A stretch of 15,258 bases of DNA, taken from assembly GCA_050955025.1 (NCBI GenBank), contig JBPBQX010000278.1:1-15258 (forward strand), given 5' to 3'. The translations under genes were made by a program, and so were the position numbers. Shown in pieces: positions 1 to 7,844 of this stretch. The notes beneath the pieces are model-generated. The model was given only the letters and a program-made list of their open reading frames with translations, ran no database searches and had not been told where the DNA came from. The first letter of the stretch is position 1. Every line of letters begins with the position of its first letter. Source of the DNA: CAXSEF01 sp050955025 (GTDB lineage Bacteria; Pseudomonadota; Alphaproteobacteria; Acetobacterales; Acetobacteraceae).

Positions 1-1461
1 GTCGTGGACAAGGACGCCTGGCGACGCGAGCGCCCGTTCCGCGTCGCCGTCGTCGAGCAGTGCTCCTACGACGGCACGATCTACAGCGCCGACATGATCG
101 CCGAGAAGCTCGGCCCGCTCTGCGACTACCTGATGTTCGACGAGGCCTGGGCGGGCTTCATGAAGTTCCACCCGCTGTACAAGGGCCGCTTCGCCATGGG
201 CCTGAACGGCCTGTCCGAGTCGAGCCCCGGCATCATCGCCACGCAGTCCACGCACAAGCAGCTCGCCGGCTTCAGCCAGTCGAGCCAGATCCACGTGCGC
301 GACAACCACATCAAGGGCCAGCGACGCCGCGTTGAGCACCGCCGGTTCAACGAGTTCTTCATGATGCACGCGTCCACGTCGCCGTTCTACCCGCTGTTCG
401 CCTCGCTCGACGTCGGCGCGCAGATGATGAAGGGCCGCCAGGGCGAGGTGCTGTGGGACGACACGGTCCGCCTCGGCATCGAGCTGCGCAAGAAGATCCG
501 CTCCGCCCGCGACGAGTTCCTCGCCCGCGAGACCGACCCCGCCAAGCAGTGGTTCTTCGAGCCCTTCGTCCCCGACACCGTGCCCAACCCCGTGGCCAGC
601 ATGGAGGGCGCGCCCGCCCGCGTGCGCTGGGAGGACGTCTCCACCGACGAGCTGGCCGCCAACCCCGCGCACTGGGCGATGGCGCCGGGCGACACCTGGC
701 ACGGCTTCGGCGACGTCGCCCCCGGCTTCGCCATGACCGACCCCAACAAGCTCACCCTGCTGACCCCCGGCTTCGACCACGAGACCGGCGCCTACGCCGA
801 GCACGGCGTCCCCGCCCCGGTGCTCGCGGTGTTCCTGCGCGAGAACCGGATCGTCCCCGAGAAGAACGACCTCAACTCGATCCTCTTCCTGCTCACCCCG
901 GGCGTGGAAAGCAGCAAGGCCGGCACGCTGCTGAGCTTCCTGGTGTTCTTCAAGCGCCTGCACGACGACAACCGCCTGCTCGACGAGGTCATGCCCGACT
1001 TCGTGCGACAGCGCCCCGAGCGCTACGCCGGCCACCGCCTGCGCGACCTGTGCGCCGAGATGCACGGCTTCTACCGCTCGCACCGCACCTCCACGCTGCA
1101 GCGCGAGCAGTTCCAGGCCGACCACTTCCCCACCATGGCCATGCGCCCCGACCAGGCGGTGCGCGAGTTCGTGCGCAACAACGTCGACTTCCTGCCGATC
1201 GACGAGATCTTCGGCCGCATCGCCTGCACGCTCTGGGTCGTCTACCCGCCCGGCATCGCCACCATCATCCCCGGCGAGCGACTCGACGAGCGCGCCCGCC
1301 CCATGGTCGAGTACCTCAAGGTGTTCGAGCGCGCCGCCAACCTGTTCCCCGGCCTCGAGAACGAGATCCAGGGCATCTACCGCGAGAAGCAGCCGGACGG
1401 CACCGTGCGCTTCTACACCTACGTCGTCCGCGAGGAACGCGAGGTCCGGCGGCTCGTCTGA
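1..1461 (+). CDS. Orn/Lys/Arg decarboxylase, C-terminal part (5' end outside window)
   Basis: Pyridoxal-phosphate-dependent, fold-type I basic amino acid decarboxylase of the large bacterial Orn/Lys/Arg family. It turns ornithine, lysine or arginine into the diamine plus CO2 in the cytoplasm, for polyamine synthesis or acid resistance. The frame is open from base 1 and ends with TGA at 1459-1461. About 486 residues are visible against roughly 710-780 for full-length members, so the N-terminal wing/linker and early PLP domain lie upstream. The GTG at position 4 is an internal codon, not the start. Visible signatures, numbered from that GTG: FDEAW at 45-49 (Asp and Trp near the cofactor), STHKQLAGFSQ at 82-92 with K85 as the Schiff-base lysine, and the C-terminal domain with RDLCAEMHGFY, ADHFP, VVYPPGIA, IPGERLDE and the FPGLENEIQGIYRE ending. 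Substrate cannot be assigned from this part. A structured repeat starts directly after the stop codon. Confidence 0.95.
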   Translation, partial: VVDKDAWRRERPFRVAVVEQCSYDGTIYSADMIAEKLGPLCDYLMFDEAWAGFMKFHPLYKGRFAMGLNGLSESSPGIIATQSTHKQLAGFSQSSQIHVRDNHIKGQRRRVEHRRFNEFFMMHASTSPFYPLFASLDVGAQMMKGRQGEVLWDDTVRLGIELRKKIRSARDEFLARETDPAKQWFFEPFVPDTVPNPVASMEGAPARVRWEDVSTDELAANPAHWAMAPGDTWHGFGDVAPGFAMTDPNKLTLLTPGFDHETGAYAEHGVPAPVLAVFLRENRIVPEKNDLNSILFLLTPGVESSKAGTLLSFLVFFKRLHDDNRLLDEVMPDFVRQRPERYAGHRLRDLCAEMHGFYRSHRTSTLQREQFQADHFPTMAMRPDQAVREFVRNNVDFLPIDEIFGRIACTLWVVYPPGIATIIPGERLDERARPMVEYLKVFERAANLFPGLENEIQGIYREKQPDGTVRFYTYVVREEREVRRLV

Positions 1462-1594
1462 AGGCAAGGCAAGGCCAGAGGCTCTGCCTCTGGACTCCGC
1501 CAAAGGCTGCGCCCTTGGAACGCCTTCCTTAAGTGAGGCCGGTCCAGGGGCGGCTCGCCCCTGGCGGGTCCGGGCAGAGCCCGGCCTTCCTTGC
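1462..1594. repeat. Dispersed multi-hairpin repeat, copy 1 (133 bp)
   Basis: First of three related elements in the window, starting on the base after the decarboxylase stop. Stems seen: CCAGAGGC/GCCTCTGG (1475-1482 with 1486-1493, 3-nt loop), an imperfect CCAAAGG/CCCTTGG stem around 1500-1517, CCAGGGGCG/CGCCCCTGG (1544-1552 with 1556-1564), and CCGGGC/GCCCGG (1570-1575 with 1579-1584). The ends are imperfect inverted repeats (GCAAGGCAAGGCC against GGCCTTCCTTGC). It has no open frame with coding character. It probably forms a structured 3' transcript end or a REP-like mobile element; the latter is inference. Confidence 0.85.
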
Positions 1595-1657
1595 GACATT
1601 TCATCGAACTGTAGTTGGCCCCGCCGCCGCCGAACCGCTTCAACTCCGCCCGACGAC

Positions 1658-1679
1658 AACGCGCGTGTAGTCGCGCGTT
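1658..1679. promoter_or_regulatory. 8-bp hairpin upstream of the phosphoesterase gene
   Basis: AACGCGCG (1658-1665) pairs with CGCGCGTT (1672-1679) around a 6-nt loop, TGTAGT. It lies 32 bases before the ATG at 1712, in the leader between repeat copy 1 and the gene. It could be an mRNA leader structure, an operator, or a terminator for upstream transcription; no clear T-run follows. No recognisable -35/-10 pair was found in 1595-1711. Confidence 0.4.
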
Positions 1680-1711
1680 TCGGCGATTTCAACTCTGGGT
1701 GGTGGAACGTC

Positions 1712-3766
1712 ATGACTTTGAAAAACTGGTACAGGAACTCCTGTGCCATCCTCGGCACCCTTGCGATGCTGCAGCCCACCGCGCTGCTCGCGCAGGAGGC
1801 GCCGGCCGACGTGACCATCGCGCCGAAAAGCAGCGACACCGTGCAGCGCTTCGCGACCAACATGGCCGCCCAGCCCAAGCTCACCACCGCCGAGAAGGTG
1901 GCGCTTCTGCAGAAGAAGGTGAAGTACGTGTTCGTCCTGTTCCAGGAGAACCGCTCCTTCGACTTCTACTTCGGCACCTTCCCCGGCGCCAACGGCCTGT
2001 TCTCCAAGGGCGGCACGGCCACCCCCGGCTTCTACCAGCCCATCGTCAACACCGACGGCACGGTCGGCCCGATCTCGCCGTTCCTGATCCCGCAGACCGT
2101 CAAGGCGCCCGGCGGCGTCACCGTGCCGATCTACCCGGCCGACATCGCCTCGGTCGACCACTCCCACGCCGGCATCGACAACAGCCAGCATTTCGTGAAC
2201 GGCGTCTCGCTCAACGACCGCTTCGCGCTGGACGAGGAAGGCCTGACCACCAACGCGGCCGGCCAGATCGTCAGCAAGACGACGCTCCTGCCTGCCGCCG
2301 CCAACCCGACGCTCGCGCAGAAGCAGATGGGCGAGCTGGCCATGGGCCACGTCGACTGCGACACCGCGCCCTTCATGTGGCAGTACGCCGATCGCTTCGC
2401 GTTGTTCGACAACTTCCACATGACGGTCACCGCGCCGTCCACGCCGAACGCGCTGGCGATGATCGCGGGCCAGTCCGGCCTGACGCAGTGGGCGCTGCAC
2501 CCCGGCACCGCCAGCTCCAACATCGCGAGCCCCGTCGTGGCCAGCAGCGGCGGCGAGCCCATCGTGGGCGACCCCGGCCCGTTCCCCGGCTCCAACCTCG
2601 ACTTCTCGCCGGTCAAGCCGCCCTACAACCCGGGCGACGAGAACCCCAACAAGCCGGCGCTGAACCAGACCTACGCCACCCTGCCGCTGTCCTTCATGGG
2701 CAAGGGCATCCAGGCCACGGTCGCCAGCGACCCGAACCCCGCGCTCGACCTGCTCGACGTCCAGCACGACATCAAGCGCATCGCCGGCGACGGCAACGCA
2801 CCCACCAACTGGGGCTGGTTCCAGGAAGGCTACGACGCCGAGCCGACCGACTCCGCCGCGGTGCCGATGTACAGCTCCTACATCATCCACCACAACGCCC
2901 CGCAGTACTTCGGCTACATCGCCGACAACCCCGTGGTGGCCAACGCCCACCTGCGCGGCCTGAACGACTTCTACACCGCCGTGCAGAACCAGCAGCTCGG
3001 CACCAAGGGCGGCGTGTTCTACGTGCGCGGCGGCTACGACAACAACGACAACCTGCTGCCCGTCGACCCGAACCCCAAGGTCCAGGCCGCCTTCCCGGGC
3101 AGCGACGACCACCCCGGCTACTCGGACGGCCAGATCGCCGAGCAGCTCCTCGCCGACGAGATCAACGCCATCGCCGCCTCCCCCTACTGGAAGGACAGCG
3201 CGATCGTCATCGCCTACGACGAGACCGACGGCCTCTACGACCACGGCGCCGTGACCACGCGCGTCAACGACCCGCAGGGCAACCCGCTCGAGCCCTCGCA
3301 GCGCATCCCCGCGATCGTGATCTCGCCCTACGGCAAGTCGCACGCGATCATCCACCAGAACACCGAGCACAGCTCGATCATCAAGCTGATCAACACGCTG
3401 TTCAACCTGACCCCGCTCGCCGACCTGCCCGACGAGACCCGCGGCTTCGCGGCCGGCAAGGCGCTCACCGGCCAGGACTACATGGGCCCGGCCGACGACA
3501 AGACCCCGGGCATCGGCGACATGCTCGCAGCCTTCGACAACGCCCGCCTCACCGGCAAGGTCGCCCCGCTCCCCGCCTCCTACGCCGAGATCCTGCCCGG
3601 CCAGAAGCCGAGCCTGCCGCACTACCCGCTCGGCGGCTGCTACACGCTCAACATCGTGCCCACCGACTACCAGAACGGCACGCTGATCGACCCGGCGCCC
3701 GCGGACTTCAACCCGCGCCCGTCGCTGACGCCCGGCGTGCCGACCTCCGGCACCTGGACGCCCTGA
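1712..3766 (+). CDS. Secreted phosphoesterase family protein (phospholipase C / acid phosphatase type)
   Basis: Alkaline-phosphatase-superfamily hydrolase of the phosphoesterase family that includes bacterial phospholipase C and AcpA (Pfam Phosphoesterase, by pattern). It should hydrolyse phosphomonoesters or phospholipid head groups outside the inner membrane. 684 residues. Residues 1-27 form a signal peptide (hydrophobic CAILGTLAML core, cleavage near LLA/QEA). Motifs in order: VFVLFQENRSFDFYFGTF with the metal-site E79-N80; VDHSH at 148-152; DNFHMTVTAPSTPN at 233-246, containing the expected Ser/Thr nucleophile; DDHPGYSDGQ at 465-474; AYDETDGLYDH at 501-511; and SPYGKSHAIIHQNTEHSSI at 538-556. 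The motif set is complete, so it is probably active. ATG 1712 follows GGTGGA at 1701-1706. A strong terminator follows. Lipase versus acid phosphatase activity cannot be separated here, and no phosphate-starvation (Pho) box was seen. Confidence 0.95.
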   Translation: MTLKNWYRNSCAILGTLAMLQPTALLAQEAPADVTIAPKSSDTVQRFATNMAAQPKLTTAEKVALLQKKVKYVFVLFQENRSFDFYFGTFPGANGLFSKGGTATPGFYQPIVNTDGTVGPISPFLIPQTVKAPGGVTVPIYPADIASVDHSHAGIDNSQHFVNGVSLNDRFALDEEGLTTNAAGQIVSKTTLLPAAANPTLAQKQMGELAMGHVDCDTAPFMWQYADRFALFDNFHMTVTAPSTPNALAMIAGQSGLTQWALHPGTASSNIASPVVASSGGEPIVGDPGPFPGSNLDFSPVKPPYNPGDENPNKPALNQTYATLPLSFMGKGIQATVASDPNPALDLLDVQHDIKRIAGDGNAPTNWGWFQEGYDAEPTDSAAVPMYSSYIIHHNAPQYFGYIADNPVVANAHLRGLNDFYTAVQNQQLGTKGGVFYVRGGYDNNDNLLPVDPNPKVQAAFPGSDDHPGYSDGQIAEQLLADEINAIAASPYWKDSAIVIAYDETDGLYDHGAVTTRVNDPQGNPLEPSQRIPAIVISPYGKSHAIIHQNTEHSSIIKLINTLFNLTPLADLPDETRGFAAGKALTGQDYMGPADDKTPGIGDMLAAFDNARLTGKVAPLPASYAEILPGQKPSLPHYPLGGCYTLNIVPTDYQNGTLIDPAPADFNPRPSLTPGVPTSGTWTP

Positions 3767-3795
3767 CACCGGCCCCGGCCGTCCCAGCCTGACCC

Positions 3796-3827
3796 GAAGG
3801 GGAGCCGGAGCGATCCGGCTCCCCTTC
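3796..3827 (+). terminator. Hairpin terminator after the phosphoesterase gene
   Basis: A perfect 14-bp stem (GAAGGGGAGCCGGA at 3796-3809, its complement at 3814-3827) with the 4-nt loop GCGA, followed by pyrimidine-rich TTCCTGTCC. It lies 30 bases after the phosphoesterase stop and 26 bases before the next ATG, so it separates the two genes into different transcripts. The T-run is weak, as is common in high-GC genomes. Confidence 0.8.
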
Positions 3828-3852
3828 TTCCTGTCCGGAGCACGCCGACCCG

Positions 3853-4965
3853 ATGACGCAGCCCACCCCCGCGCTGGCCCTGCTGGCCGCCCTCCTGCTC
3901 GCCCGCCCCGCCACGGCCCAGCCCCCGCCCGCCGCCCCCGCGGAGCCGCCCGCCGCCGCAATCGCCACCCCGCCCGCCGCCGCCGCAGCCCCCGAGGCCG
4001 GCGCCACCCTGGCCGCCGTGCGCCAGGCCGGCGCGCTGCGCTGCGGCCTGGTCACCGACGAGGACGACTATTCCGAGGCCGACACCCACGGCAACCTCTC
4101 CGCCCTCGGCGCCGACCTCTGCCGCGCGCTCGCCGCCGAGGCCCTGGGCGACCCGTCGAAGGCGCTGTTCCTGTCCCTGCCCGACGAGCCGGGCGGCCTG
4201 GCCGCCCTGCGCGACAACCGCGTGGACGTGCTGTTCGGCGCGACCCCCAACCCCGTGGTCGCCGGCGTCTACGGCGTGGCGTTCGGCCCGCCGATGTTCT
4301 TCGACGGCCAGGGCTTCCTGGTCCCCCGCGACGCCGGCATCGCGACGCCCGCCGACCTCGGCGGCCGCAACGTCTGCTTCATCAACGCCTCGCCCCCCGA
4401 GCGCGGCCTCTACGACGCCCTCGAGCCGCGCCTCGCCAAGCCCGAGGCCCGCTTCCCGTTCTCCGAGCGCGGCGAGATGGAGGCGGCCCTCGTCGGCGGC
4501 CACTGCGACGCCATCACCGGCGACGTCTCCTGGCTCGCCAACGTCCGCTCCGCCTTCCACGCCCGCATCGCGCGCTTCGCCGTGCTGCCCGACACCATCA
4601 CGCTCGACCCGATGTCGCCCGCCACCCGCACCGGCGACCCGCAGTGGGCCTCGCTCGTCGACTGGACGGTGTGGGCGCTGCTCCAGGCCGAGGAGCACGG
4701 CATCACCCAGGCCAACGCCGAGGACATGCGCCGGAGCACCGACCCCGTGGTGCGCCGCCTCACCGGCGGTCTGCCGTGGATCGCGCGCTCCCTCGGCGTG
4801 GGCGAGGACGCGTTCCGACTGGCGGTCGAGGCCGTCGGCAACTACGGCGAGATCTTCGACCGCGACGTCGGCAAGGACTCGCCGCTGCAGCTGCCCCGCG
4901 GACGCAACGCACTGGCGTCACAGGGCGGGCTGATGTGGGCGCTGCCGGTGGAGCCGCTGCAGTAG
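3853..4965 (+). CDS. Periplasmic amino-acid-type ABC substrate-binding protein (AapJ-like, family 3), orphan
   Basis: 370 residues. Signal peptide 1-22 (cleavage after ATA), then a Pro/Ala-rich linker to about residue 50. The family-3 binding fold follows the general L-amino-acid binding protein AapJ: TLAAVRQAGALRCG (52-65), LGADLCRALAAEALGDPSK (85-103), LRDNRVDVLFG (119-129), FFDGQGFLV (149-157), GHCDAITGD (216-224), GDPQWASLVDWTVWALLQAEEHGIT (261-285), and NYGEIFDRDVG (330-340). Two usual ligand-contact stretches are altered. The TxxR-containing loop is GATPNPVVAGVYG (129-141), and the TGTTTE-type loop is INASPPER (177-184). No permease or ATPase gene is adjacent, so transport of an ordinary amino acid is doubtful; a sensing or other binding role is possible. 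ATG 3853 has a GGAG 12 bases upstream (long spacing). Its TAG stop runs directly into repeat copy 2. Confidence 0.88.
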   Translation: MTQPTPALALLAALLLARPATAQPPPAAPAEPPAAAIATPPAAAAAPEAGATLAAVRQAGALRCGLVTDEDDYSEADTHGNLSALGADLCRALAAEALGDPSKALFLSLPDEPGGLAALRDNRVDVLFGATPNPVVAGVYGVAFGPPMFFDGQGFLVPRDAGIATPADLGGRNVCFINASPPERGLYDALEPRLAKPEARFPFSERGEMEAALVGGHCDAITGDVSWLANVRSAFHARIARFAVLPDTITLDPMSPATRTGDPQWASLVDWTVWALLQAEEHGITQANAEDMRRSTDPVVRRLTGGLPWIARSLGVGEDAFRLAVEAVGNYGEIFDRDVGKDSPLQLPRGRNALASQGGLMWALPVEPLQ

Positions 4966-5088
4966 GAAGCAAGGTTGAGGCTCTGCCTCAAACTCCGCCA
5001 AAGGCTCGCCTTTGGAATCCTCTACTGAGGTAAGGGGATCAAAGGGTCCTCGGACCCTTTGCGGGTTTGGGCAGAGCCCATGCTTCCT
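4964..5088. repeat. Dispersed multi-hairpin repeat, copy 2 (125 bp)
   Basis: Stems: TTGAGGC/GCCTCAA (4975-4981 with 4985-4991), CCAAAGGC/GCCTTTGG (4998-5005 with 5008-5015), CAAAGGGTCC/GGACCCTTTG (5040-5049 with 5052-5061), TGGGC/GCCCA (5068-5072 with 5076-5080). Terminal inverted repeat AGGAAGCA/TGCTTCCT (4964-4971 with 5081-5088). It fills the gap between two convergent genes, starting in the stop codon of the binding-protein gene and ending 4 bases before the stop of the Hint gene, so it probably works as a two-way terminator. Stem 1 differs in sequence from copy 1 but still pairs. Confidence 0.85.
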
Positions 5089-5092
5089 TTCT

Positions 5093-6508
5093 TCAGGCCG
5101 CCAGCGCCGGCGCCCTCGCCTCGAGCCGCGCCCTGACCGCCTCCAGCGCCGCCCCCCCGACCACCAACGGCGCGCAGGCCTCTACGGCCCGTGTCGCCTC
5201 GGCGCTGGGCCGGAGCGCCGTGACCGGCGCGTTGGCGAACATCGTGCGGTTGCCGGTGTCGAGGTAGCTCTCCGCCGGCATCCCCTCGGCGAGCAGCACG
5301 TCGTGGCGGTCCAGCTCGACGTGGAAGTACTCCACCGCCGCGGGCGAGTCCTGCGTGACGGTGCGGCCGTTCAGCAGGCACCGCGCCGGCACCAGCACGC
5401 CGTCGACGAACAGCGCGTGCTCGGGCGAAACCAGCAGGTCGCGGCGCGGCATCCCCTCGGCGAAGGCATGCGAAGCGATGCGCACGGGGCGCACCGAGTC
5501 GGGCGCCGCGTGACGGGCCACGTCGACGCGGCGCCGCCCGACCCAGCGGATCGCGGCCTCGTCGCCGGACAGGGTGGTGACGGTGTCGCCGGGCTGGAGC
5601 TGCTCGACGGGGCGCTCGCCGTCCGCGGTGAGCAGGCGGGTGCCGCGGGCGTAGCAGACGACGCCGATCAGCGTGCCGCCGTGCCCGTCGGCGGAGAAGC
5701 CGAAGTTCGCGTCGGTGTAGCCAGCGCCGATATCCAGCGCCGCGCCCGAGCTGAGGGTCAGCGTGCCGTCGGCGACGTGGCCGGTCACCGTGCCGGGCAC
5801 GTCGATGCTGTCGCCGACGCCGAGCCCGCGCAGGGCGGCCTTGACGCTGCCGGGCATGCCCAGCACCAGGCGCTCCGGGGTCGCGGCGCTGCCCGCGAAG
5901 CTGATCGTCTGGCCGGCGGACACCAGCTCCGAGGTGCTCAGCGTGGCCGCGCCCTGCAGCACGATGCGGCCGTTGCCGAACACCGACGCGTCGAGATCGA
6001 CCTCGCCGCCGCCCGCCACGCCGACCGTGCCGTCGTTGGTGAGGCCGCTGCCGAAGCCCGGCCCGATCTCGATGCGGACGGTGCCGCCGGTCGCCGAGAT
6101 CACGCCGTTGTTCACGAGGAACACGAAGTGCTCGGTCGGGCTGCCGAGCGTGCCGAGGGTCGACTCGCCGACGATGGTCAGCGTGCCGCCGGCCGCGGGC
6201 GCCGAGATGAAGCCGTTGTTGGTGTCGGTGCCGGTCGCGACCACGGTGGCGAACGCGGTGGGGCCGCTCGCCTCGCCCAGACTGAGCACCTCGAAGGTGC
6301 CGAAAGTCGCGTTGTTCAGCAGGAGCTGCGGCTGCCCCGACACGGTGGCGCCGGCGATGTCGATCTCGAAGCCGTCCAGCGTTCCGTTGGCCGTCGGGCT
6401 GCCGCTCATGATCACCGCATCGTCGCCCTCGGCGGGTGCGCCGGCCGGCGACCAGTCCGCGGCCGTCGAGATCGGGTCCGCGCTGCCGTTCCAGATCTTC
6501 GTGGTCAT
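5093..6508 (-). CDS. Hint (hedgehog/intein) domain protein with beta-repeat N-terminus
   Basis: 471 residues. Residues 1-280 are Gly/Thr/Ala/Val-rich with short repeating beta-type segments (NNATFGTFEVLSLGEA, NNGVISATGGTVRIEIG, NDGTVGVAGGGEVDL), suggesting a beta-solenoid or adhesin-like passenger. Residues 285-425 match a Hint_2 domain: C285 in VCYARGTRLLTADGERPVE is the autoprocessing cysteine, followed by LQPGDTV, RWVGRR, LLVSPEHALFVDG with H364, ARCLLNG, and VEYFHVELDRHDVLLAEG. The C-terminal tail is helical. Such domains make an internal acyl shift and can cleave or ligate the chain. There is no classical signal peptide, so export, if any, may be type I-like (inference). The start is ATG 6506-6508, chosen for GGAGG at 6515-6519; a longer open frame upstream lacks coding character. 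Divergent from the gene at 6725. Confidence 0.85.
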   Translation of the reverse strand: MTTKIWNGSADPISTAADWSPAGAPAEGDDAVIMSGSPTANGTLDGFEIDIAGATVSGQPQLLLNNATFGTFEVLSLGEASGPTAFATVVATGTDTNNGFISAPAAGGTLTIVGESTLGTLGSPTEHFVFLVNNGVISATGGTVRIEIGPGFGSGLTNDGTVGVAGGGEVDLDASVFGNGRIVLQGAATLSTSELVSAGQTISFAGSAATPERLVLGMPGSVKAALRGLGVGDSIDVPGTVTGHVADGTLTLSSGAALDIGAGYTDANFGFSADGHGGTLIGVVCYARGTRLLTADGERPVEQLQPGDTVTTLSGDEAAIRWVGRRRVDVARHAAPDSVRPVRIASHAFAEGMPRRDLLVSPEHALFVDGVLVPARCLLNGRTVTQDSPAAVEYFHVELDRHDVLLAEGMPAESYLDTGNRTMFANAPVTALRPSAEATRAVEACAPLVVGGAALEAVRARLEARAPALAA

Positions 6509-6724
6509 CGTGTGCCTCCGGTCAGGGTGTGTCGGGCCCGCGAGCCCCGTGCCGGAACACCGCCTGGCCCCGGTCGCGTCCCTGCATGGCGCAAGGCGGG
6601 CGGATGCGCGAGGGCCGTTCCGGGAAGACCTGATGAAACCTGCGGCCTGACCGGCTTGCGGCCGCATTGCCTACCCGGGCATTCCGTCCCACACGTCGGC
6701 GGCGGGATGCAGCGGAGGCCGTCG
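6509..6724. promoter_or_regulatory. Divergent intergenic region shared by the Hint gene and the 6725 gene
   Basis: 216 bases between two divergent starts, each with its own GGAGG Shine-Dalgarno (6515-6519 read on the minus strand; 6714-6718 on the plus strand). Promoters for both genes should lie here. No convincing -35/-10 pair could be picked by eye. The shared control region is the only direct hint that the two genes may be regulated together. Confidence 0.4.
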
Positions 6725-7822
6725 ATGATCTTCTTGTTCGGCGCGGGACAGCAGGGATGGACCAGCCTCGGCCAGGGCTGGTCGGAGCCGGAGGCGCACA
6801 ACGTCTGGGCGATGGGGCCGCGCAGCACGCTCGTGCTGCCCCGCCTGCCGGCCTCGCCGCGCGGCTACGTGATGACCGCGTCGGTCGAGCCCTACGCCCC
6901 GGGCGGGCGCACCCAGGTCCTGGGTATCGCCTGCAACGGCGTGCCGCTCGGCGAGTTCGCGCTGGAGGAGGGCGGGGCGCTGGTCGCGCGCCTCGCGCCC
7001 GAGATGCTGGCCGGCCGCGGGCGCACCGAGCTGGCGTTCACGCCGCGCCACCACGCGAGCCCCGCCGACCTCGGCCTGAGCCCCGACCGGCGGCCGCTGT
7101 CCTTCGCGCTGCACTCGATCAGCTTCACGGCCGACCCGCGCGACGCCGACCAGATCGAGCCGCCGCTGGACAGGCTGGACGACCGCGCCCTGATGCTGGC
7201 GTTCGAGAGCCTGGGCGACGACTGCGAGTTCGGCTTCGCCCAGCGCGGCGCCGGCGCCGAGCCGCTCAGCCTGCTGCGCTTCGGCGGCATCCGGCTGCAC
7301 CGGCTGCACGAGGCGCTGGACACCGACTTCGCCGGCATCGACGAGCCGGCGAACCTCGCTGTGCGCGGCGGCCCCGGCGAGTACATGGTCCACCAGACGC
7401 ACTACCGCTACTCGTACCACACCTTCGTCGACTCCGCCTCGATGAGCCCCGACGAGCTGCTCGCCCGCGAGCTGGTGCGGCTCGGCTTCTGCCGCCGCAA
7501 GCTGCTGGAGGACCTGGAGGACGGCGACAAGATCTTCGTCGTCAAGAGCAGCGTGAACCCGGGCCTGCACCTCGACGACGTGGCGCCGGTCGGCGAGGCG
7601 GTGGCGCGCCACGGCCCGGGCGTCGTGTTCTGGGCCCGGCTGGCCGACGACCAGCACCCGGCGGGCCAGCTCCGCTGGCACGGGCCCAACCTGGTCTCCG
7701 GCAGGATCGACCGGCTGTGCGCCCCGGGCGCCGCGGTGGTGTTCTCGCCGTTCTGGCTGCCGCTGTGCCGCCGGGTCTATCGCGCCGTCGCCGTGCGCAA
7801 GGGCGGCCTGCCAAGCCCGTGA
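6725..7822 (+). CDS. Two-domain protein of unknown function (N-terminal beta-sandwich-like, C-terminal DUF1796-like)
   Basis: 365 residues, no signal peptide or membrane segment. Residues 1-140 alternate short beta-type segments with an Asn-Gly turn (LGIACNGVPLGEFAL, RTELAFTPRHH, RPLSFALHSISF), resembling galactose-binding-like beta-sandwiches next to glycan-related proteins. Residues 155-365 begin LMLAFESLGDDCEFGFAQR, then EPLSLLRFGGIRL, EYMVHQTHYRYSYHTFVD, CRRKLLEDLEDGDKIFVVKS, and end FWLPLCRRVYRAV. The SLG-x-x-C start and later YHTF recall DUF1796, a papain-like putative cysteine-peptidase family, with C167 and H232 as candidate catalytic residues; this link is inference from pattern. ATG 6725 is chosen because GGAGG lies 6 bases upstream (6714-6718). 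An in-frame ATG at 6707 overlaps that site. It ends 22 bases from the convergent small gene at 7845. Confidence 0.8.
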   Translation: MIFLFGAGQQGWTSLGQGWSEPEAHNVWAMGPRSTLVLPRLPASPRGYVMTASVEPYAPGGRTQVLGIACNGVPLGEFALEEGGALVARLAPEMLAGRGRTELAFTPRHHASPADLGLSPDRRPLSFALHSISFTADPRDADQIEPPLDRLDDRALMLAFESLGDDCEFGFAQRGAGAEPLSLLRFGGIRLHRLHEALDTDFAGIDEPANLAVRGGPGEYMVHQTHYRYSYHTFVDSASMSPDELLARELVRLGFCRRKLLEDLEDGDKIFVVKSSVNPGLHLDDVAPVGEAVARHGPGVVFWARLADDQHPAGQLRWHGPNLVSGRIDRLCAPGAAVVFSPFWLPLCRRVYRAVAVRKGGLPSP

Positions 7823-7844
7823 GCGGCGGGCCGGGCGCCTCGGC

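Noticed and set aside
1615..3792. 725-codon plus-strand frame overlapping the phosphoesterase
   Set aside because: Arg/Ala/Pro-rich out-of-frame shadow with no domain.
1640..3961. 773-codon minus-strand open frame opposite the phosphoesterase
   Set aside because: Val/Gly/Arg/His-rich composition typical of the antisense of a high-GC gene; the plus-strand phosphoesterase has full motifs.
6509..6667. N-terminal extension of the Hint protein to 6667
   Set aside because: The added residues are Arg-rich without conservation, and the GGAGG site sits correctly for ATG 6508.
5012..6706. Long upstream extension of the 6725 gene's frame
   Set aside because: It runs antisense through the Hint gene and repeat copy 2, is Arg/Ala-rich, and the real start at 6725 has its own GGAGG.
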